A stretch of DNA of 64,000 nucleotides from Methanobrevibacter sp. V74 (GTDB lineage: Archaea > Methanobacteriota > Methanobacteria > Methanobacteriales > Methanobacteriaceae). The position numbers and the translations under genes were made by a program. The notes under the pieces are model-generated. The model saw only the letters and a list, made by a program, of their open reading frames with translations. It did no database searches and was not told where the DNA came from. Location: the NCBI RefSeq assembly GCF_963082495.1, contig NZ_CAUJAN010000002.1, forward strand, positions 310,001-374,000, read 5' to 3'. Below, in pieces: positions 61,445-64,000 of the stretch (the first letter of the stretch is position 1; every line of letters starts with the position of its first letter).

Positions 61445-63139
61445 ATGAGAGGTGGAGAAGCAATAATTGAATCCCTTAAAAATATGGGAGTTAAAACAAT
61501 CTTTGGTTATCCTGGTGGACAAACCATACCCTTCTACGACATGTTATATGATGCAGACATTGATCATATACTAGTTAGACACGAACAAGCCGCAGCTCAT
61601 GCAGCTGACGGCTATGCAAGAGCATCTGGTCGTGTGGGAGTGTGTTTGGCAACTTCCGGTCCTGGAGCAACCAATCTTGTAACTGGTATAGGAACAGCTT
61701 ACATGGATTCTTCTCCAATTGTGGCAATTACCGGCCAAGTTCCAAGTCATTTAATTGGAAATGATGCATTCCAAGAAGCGGATATTATTGGAATTACAAT
61801 GCCGATTGTTAAACATAGTTTTCAACCTAAAGACCCTGATTTAATACCTTCCATGATTAAATCTAGTTTTGAACTTGCTATTTCTGGAAGACCTGGTCCA
61901 ATTTTAATTGATGTTCCAAAAGAAGTTCAAGAAGGAGAGCTAACTGAATTTAGTGACGATTTAATTACTACTCCTGGTTATAATCCGACATTGAAAGGAA
62001 ATCTCAGGCAAATTAAAAAAGCTAGTAATTTAATTAAAAAAGCTAAAAAACCAATTATTTTAGCTGGTGCGGGAGTTATAATTTCAAATGCATGCTGTGA
62101 GTTACAAAAACTTGCAGAAACTATTAATGCACCTGTCATGACATCTTTATTAGGTAAAGGAGCTATTGATGAAACTGCCGATTTGTCATTGGGTATGCTT
62201 GGTATGCATGGACGTAAAGTTTCAAATGATACAATCAACGAATCTGATTTGTTAATAGCTGTAGGTATTAGATTTTCAGATAGGACTACTGGAAGATTGG
62301 ACAGTTTCGTTCCAGATACTAAAATTATTCATATTGATATTGATCCGGCTGAAATTGGTAAAAATGTAGATGTGGACTTGCCAATAGTTGGAGATGCAAA
62401 AAATATACTTAAATCACTTAATAAGACTTTAAATGGTTATAAATATTCAGATGAAGTAAGATCTTGGACTGATAATCTTATTAAGGCTAAAAAAGAATTG
62501 CTTCCAAGAGTAAGTTATAATAATGTTCCATTAAAACCTCAAAGAGTTATAAAAGAGATTTCAGAAGTTTTAAATGCTGATGCAATCCTCACAACTGATG
62601 TAGGTCAAAACCAGATGTGGGCAGCACACTTTTATGATACACAAAAACCGCGTAAATTCATCTCATCCGGAGGACTTGGAACAATGGGATTTGGATTCCC
62701 AGCAGCTATTGGAGCAAAAGTAGCATGTCCAGAAGAGGTTGTTGTATCTATTAATGGTGATGGTGGATTTTTGATGGTTTGCCAGGAACTTGCAACAGTT
62801 CATGATTATGACTTGCCGGTTATTGCTATTGTCTTGGAAAATAGAACATTAGGAATGGTATATCAATGGCAAAGTTTATTGTATAATGAAAGACACTCAC
62901 AAACTAAATTTAAGGATTCACCAGACTTTGTAAAACTTGCAGAAAGTTTTGGAATAAATGCAGAAAGAATAACTAAACCTGGTGAAACTCGTGATGCCTT
63001 ATCAAAAGCTATTAAAGATAATGAAGCAATAGTTCTTGATATTGTTATTGACCCAGAAGAAGCATTGCCTATGCTTCCACCAGGAGCGGGAATTAATGAA
63101 ATGATTGGTGAGTATAAGCTTGAAAAGGATGTGATTTAA
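61445..63139 (+). CDS. ilvB: Acetolactate synthase large subunit
   Basis: IlvB forms acetolactate or acetohydroxybutyrate for branched-chain amino acids. The 564-residue ThDP enzyme has the glutamate-containing VRHEQAAAHAADGYARASG (about residues 40-58), an FAD/pyruvate-domain region GKNVDVDLPIVGDA, and the ThDP motif NGDGGFLMVCQELATV...VLENRTLGMVYQWQ. ilvN begins at the very next base after the stop codon, indicating a single operon. Upstream is a short AT-rich promoter shared divergently with the DUF2085 gene. Confidence 0.97.
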   Translation: MRGGEAIIESLKNMGVKTIFGYPGGQTIPFYDMLYDADIDHILVRHEQAAAHAADGYARASGRVGVCLATSGPGATNLVTGIGTAYMDSSPIVAITGQVPSHLIGNDAFQEADIIGITMPIVKHSFQPKDPDLIPSMIKSSFELAISGRPGPILIDVPKEVQEGELTEFSDDLITTPGYNPTLKGNLRQIKKASNLIKKAKKPIILAGAGVIISNACCELQKLAETINAPVMTSLLGKGAIDETADLSLGMLGMHGRKVSNDTINESDLLIAVGIRFSDRTTGRLDSFVPDTKIIHIDIDPAEIGKNVDVDLPIVGDAKNILKSLNKTLNGYKYSDEVRSWTDNLIKAKKELLPRVSYNNVPLKPQRVIKEISEVLNADAILTTDVGQNQMWAAHFYDTQKPRKFISSGGLGTMGFGFPAAIGAKVACPEEVVVSINGDGGFLMVCQELATVHDYDLPVIAIVLENRTLGMVYQWQSLLYNERHSQTKFKDSPDFVKLAESFGINAERITKPGETRDALSKAIKDNEAIVLDIVIDPEEALPMLPPGAGINEMIGEYKLEKDVI

Positions 63140-63625
63140 ATGAATGGAAATTGTCACGTTATTTCAACATTAGTAGAAGACAGACCTGGTGTTTTACAGA
63201 AAGTAGCTGGTTTATTTAATAGAAGAGGTTTTAATATTGACAGTATCACAGTTGGCCAATCAGAAGTAGCAGGCCTATCTCGTATGATAATCACTGTTCA
63301 TGCAGACCAAAAAGACCTAGAGCAAGTTACAAAACAATTAAATAAATTAGTTGACGTTATCAAGATTAAAGATATTACTGAAACTGCTGTTCAAAGGGAA
63401 TTATGCCTTATTAAAGTGAATGTTCCTGATCAAAAAGCAAGAGCAGAAATAATGCAATATACAAATATTTTCAGAGCAAAAATTATTGATGTTACTGATC
63501 AAACACTATTAATTGAATTAACTGGAGATAGGAAAAAAATTAATGCATTTATATCTTTAGTAGAAAGTTACGGGATTAAAAAAATTGCCCGTACCGGCCT
63601 TACAGCAATTGCAAGGGGAGTATAG
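63140..63625 (+). CDS. ilvN: Acetolactate synthase regulatory (small) subunit
   Basis: This 161-residue protein activates the large subunit and gives valine feedback sensitivity. The N-terminal ACT domain starts HVISTLVEDRPGVLQKVAGLFNRRGFNIDSITVG (residues 5-38). The C-terminal half has AKIIDVTDQTLLIELTGDRKKINAFI and ends in ARTGLTAIARG, the standard IlvN/IlvH tail. It follows ilvB with no gap. The next gene starts 2 bp after its stop. Confidence 0.97.
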   Translation: MNGNCHVISTLVEDRPGVLQKVAGLFNRRGFNIDSITVGQSEVAGLSRMIITVHADQKDLEQVTKQLNKLVDVIKIKDITETAVQRELCLIKVNVPDQKARAEIMQYTNIFRAKIIDVTDQTLLIELTGDRKKINAFISLVESYGIKKIARTGLTAIARGV

Positions 63626-63627
63626 TT

Positions 63628-64000
63628 ATGACCATTTTGGAAGATGTATTAAAAGACAATAAAGAATTTGTTGAAAATTTTGAAGGCACAGAGATGTCAC
63701 ACCATGCGCAAAAAAAATTAGCAATCCTTACTTGTATGGATTGTCGGTTAATAGACTTTTTTGAACCAGCACTTGGTCTTAAAAGAGGCGATGCAAAAAT
63801 AGTTAGAAATGCAGGAAACTCAATTGTAGGCGAAGATGCAATTAGATCAATCGGAGCAGCTTTATATAATTTAGGTGCTGAAGAAGTAATGGTTGTAGGT
63901 CACACTGAATGCGGTATGGCTGGTGCAGATGCTGAAGCCCTTAAAGCTAAAATGCTTGAAAGAGGTATTGCAGAGGGAGATATTGCAAAATATAATCTTG
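63628..64000 (+). CDS. Beta-class carbonic anhydrase, N-terminal part (runs off window)
   Basis: About 124 residues are visible. The Zn site is read as CMDCRL (CxDxR, about residues 32-36) and HTECGMAG (HxxC, about residues 91-98), with the family segment KIVRNAGNSIVGEDAIRSIGAAL between them. This is the beta class, like Cab of Methanothermobacter. It interconverts CO2 and bicarbonate, useful to a CO2-reducing methanogen and to carbamoyl phosphate synthesis. The ATG lies 2 bp after ilvN. The C-terminus lies outside the window. Confidence 0.93.
   Translation, partial: MTILEDVLKDNKEFVENFEGTEMSHHAQKKLAILTCMDCRLIDFFEPALGLKRGDAKIVRNAGNSIVGEDAIRSIGAALYNLGAEEVMVVGHTECGMAGADAEALKAKMLERGIAEGDIAKYNL

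Noticed and set aside
1-64000. tRNA, rRNA or other structured RNA genes
   Set aside because: I looked through the intergenic regions for tRNA T-arm and CCA-like patterns and found none that fold. Only the FMN riboswitch was convincing.

Overview
This window is AT-rich archaeal DNA and reads as a methanogen of the genus Methanobrevibacter or a close relative (order Methanobacteriales). The evidence is a HMf-type histone, an Orc1/Cdc6 initiator beside mini-ORB repeats of the kind described in Methanothermobacter, a thiol:fumarate reductase-like flavoprotein, CTP-dependent riboflavin kinase, TrpB2, archaeal aspartyl-tRNA synthetase with GatA, and very large surface adhesin-like proteins with beta-helix and DUF11-type repeats. 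No rRNA, tRNA or CRISPR array was found.

Layout. 1-1.4 kb: cobalamin genes (cbiG partial, cbiB). 1.9-3.8 kb: a probable replication origin (mini-ORB boxes in an AT-rich spacer) followed by orc1/cdc6. 3.7-9.0 kb: pyrB, hisG, a histone gene, a deoxyadenosine/SAH deaminase and tfrA. 9.2-10.5 kb: ribK, an FMN riboswitch and ribB, a compact flavin block. 10.5-20.9 kb: a domain-permuted CobQ-like protein with a small partner, gatA, a HAD phosphatase, a TIM-barrel protein, leuA, a PHP protein, a DUF1786-like protein, and trpB2 behind two TRP boxes. 20.9-22.8 kb: a dense array of AACTTA/TAAGTT motifs, a ParA ATPase, and a co-transcribed protein that starts with a ParB-like GLGKGLDSLIP peptide but has no ParB DNA-binding domain. 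22.9-27.1 kb: a radical SAM protein, ilvD and hisD.

27.1-48.2 kb is an accessory island. It holds a decayed gene remnant, two diverged copies of a transposase remnant on either side of a frameshifted adhesin-like gene, and a second adhesin-like locus of about 14.2 kb. The second locus has an 11-G tract just after its signal peptide, which sets the rest of the gene out of frame. It also contains about 31 near-identical tandem copies of a 342-bp (114-residue) unit. Both adhesins end in the same pattern: RATGNP, a hydrophobic helix, a basic tail. The island closes with a decayed insertion sequence that has perfect 21-bp inverted ends.

48.2-64 kb returns to housekeeping genes: aspS, an HI0933-like flavoprotein, cbiC, hemL, signal peptidase, argS, a MATE/MarR/nitroreductase operon whose nitroreductase has a nonsense codon, purD, a TMEM175-like channel, argF, two small membrane or zinc-ribbon proteins, ilvB-ilvN and a partial beta-carbonic anhydrase.

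The two most interesting items are the ParA/ParB-stub/repeat-array cassette close to the origin, which is a candidate chromosome segregation system, and the poly-G plus megarepeat adhesin, which is a candidate phase- and length-variable surface protein. The indels inside the adhesin repeat array may partly be assembly errors.
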